Assembly (NCBI GenBank): GCA_946187935.1
Contig: CAMHSJ010000007.1
Span: 1 to 64,000, forward strand
Direction: 5' to 3'
Source of the DNA: an uncultured Clostridia bacterium
GTDB lineage: Bacteria > Bacillota > Clostridia > Saccharofermentanales > Saccharofermentanaceae
DNA length: 64,000 bases
The notes beneath the pieces were generated by a model that did no database searches, was not told where the DNA came from, and saw only the letters and a list, made by a program, of their open reading frames with translations. The position numbers were made by a program, and so were the translations under genes. Shown piece after piece: positions 63,066 to 64,000 of the stretch. Each line of letters starts with the position of its first letter. The stretch's first letter is position 1.

Positions 63066-64000
63066 ATGAGAGTTTCAAAAATGTTTTTGGCCACCCAGCG
63101 CGAGATCCCGGCAGATGCGGAGATCTCTTCACACCAGCTTATGTTGAGGGCCGGCCTCATCCGTAAGGAAGCATCAGGCATCTATGCATTTATGCCTTTG
63201 GGATACAGGGCTTACCGCAAGGTTGAAGCGGTAATAAGAGAAGAGATGGACAGGGCTGGAGCGCAAGAGCTCATCATGCCTGCACTCCTTCCCGCAGAAG
63301 CATACCAGGGTTCCGGCAGATGGGAGAAATTCGGTCCCGAGATGTTCAGGCTCTTAGACAGAGGCGGCAGGAGTTTCTGCCTCGGCCCTACGCACGAAGA
63401 ACCTTTTACTGAAACCGTCAGAGATTACATCAGATCCTATAAGCAGCTTCCCGTAACGCTCTATCAGATCCAGCACAAGTACAGGGACGAGAAGCGCCCG
63501 AGATTCGGCGTCATAAGAGCAAGAGAGTTCGTAATGAAGGACGCTTACTCATTCGATACTGATGAGGAAGGTCTCGATAAGTCATACAAGATAATGTATG
63601 AGGCATACAGAAGGACATTCGACAGATTAGGTCTGGACTACACTGTAGTCGATGCTGACTCAGGTGCAATGGGCGGTTCGGGATCACAGGAGTTCATGGT
63701 CAAGAGTGAAGTCGGTGAAGACGGCATCTGCTACTGTGATTCCTGCGGTTATGCTGCCAACGAGGAGAAGGCAGGCTGGACAAGAGGCGGGGCTGATACA
63801 TCTGAGATGCTTGCAGTAGAGAAGATCCATACACCTGACACCAAGACCATAGAAGAACTCGTAGGTTTTTTAGGCTGCGGAGCAGACGCTTTCGTTAAGA
63901 CGATAATCTACAACATCGACGGCAAGTTCGTTGCCGCAATGTGCAGAGGTGACCGCGACATCAACGAGACCAAGCTCGGCAACTTATACGATGCGACAGA
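63066..64000 (+). CDS. proS: Prolyl-tRNA synthetase, 5' part (runs off the window)
   Basis: About 311 residues before the window ends, with no stop. [39 protein letters not shown] and class II motif 2 ([20 protein letters not shown]) identify the bacterial-type ProRS. The last part (from about 225) enters the editing insertion domain of that type. GGAG lies 8 nt before the ATG. It charges tRNA-Pro. Confidence 0.96.
   Translation, partial: MRVSKMFLATQREIPADAEISSHQLMLRAGLIRKEASGIYAFMPLGYRAYRKVEAVIREEMDRAGAQELIMPALLPAEAYQGSGRWEKFGPEMFRLLDRGGRSFCLGPTHEEPFTETVRDYIRSYKQLPVTLYQIQHKYRDEKRPRFGVIRAREFVMKDAYSFDTDEEGLDKSYKIMYEAYRRTFDRLGLDYTVVDADSGAMGGSGSQEFMVKSEVGEDGICYCDSCGYAANEEKAGWTRGGADTSEMLAVEKIHTPDTKTIEELVGFLGCGADAFVKTIIYNIDGKFVAAMCRGDRDINETKLGNLYDAT

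Noticed and set aside
1..64000. CRISPR arrays, tRNA or rRNA genes, insertion sequences, prophage
   Set aside because: I saw no regularly spaced repeats, cloverleaf genes, transposase or integrase genes, or phage structural genes.

Overview
The window reads as chromosomal DNA of a low-to-mid GC Gram-positive bacterium of the class Clostridia, probably a gut or rumen Eubacteriales member. The reasons are the rpsF-ssb-rpsR-rplI-dnaB and tilS-hpt-ftsH gene orders, RNase J, a T-box leader, BMP-type nucleoside ABC transport, 3D/SH3b cell-wall proteins, strong AGGAGG ribosome binding sites and TTG/GTG starts. I do not name a species. I see no rRNA, tRNA, CRISPR array, insertion sequence or prophage. 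Almost all genes are on the + strand; prfC (about 18.0-19.6 kb) and a 3D-protein/RNase J pair (59.9-62.6 kb) are on the - strand.

Layout. 0-8.8 kb: two HD-domain nucleotide hydrolases (dGTPase and YfbR-like), an anchored glucosaminidase, a cohesin-like/cadherin-like surface protein, GtrA, FolC and a membrane protein. 8.8-17.8 kb: threonine synthase, then a tight run of a DHH phosphoesterase, a TIR-transmembrane-propeller receptor-like protein, a DUF815 ATPase, a two-helix membrane protein and a DUF4037 nucleotidyltransferase-like protein. This run is the best candidate for an undescribed signalling or defence module. 17.9-28.7 kb: RF3, MalQ, glycerol kinase, an AEC carrier, an SseB-like protein, a tandem pair of unknown membrane-anchored paralogues, RF1, and a Sua5 enzyme fused to a degenerate phosphatase domain. 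28.7-36.1 kb: ribosomal protein/replication/TilS/Hpt/FtsH housekeeping. 36.1-41.7 kb: a purine salvage and uptake operon (xpt, BMP lipoprotein, ABC ATPase, two permeases) in which xpt appears to start at ATT. 41.7-44.8 kb: small accessory genes. 44.8-53.5 kb: T-box-controlled ilvBN, then carA behind its own attenuator-like leader, a CarB-DapF fusion and a HAD phosphatase. 53.7-59.9 kb: a zinc-ribbon membrane protein, RecJ, RelA/SpoT and a lipoprotein. 59.9-64 kb: RNase J, a 3D-domain wall protein, a 54-residue membrane protein and the 5' part of proS.

Structure beyond genes. Three near-identical 29-bp palindromes with TGTGACA ends each abut or supply a stop codon. A second palindrome, TGTAACATTGTTACA, occurs in two terminators. 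Intrinsic terminators sit 17-19 nt before the start codons of rplI and carA, so those genes depend on read-through or regulated antitermination. Functional calls rest on motif recognition by eye; no database search was run.
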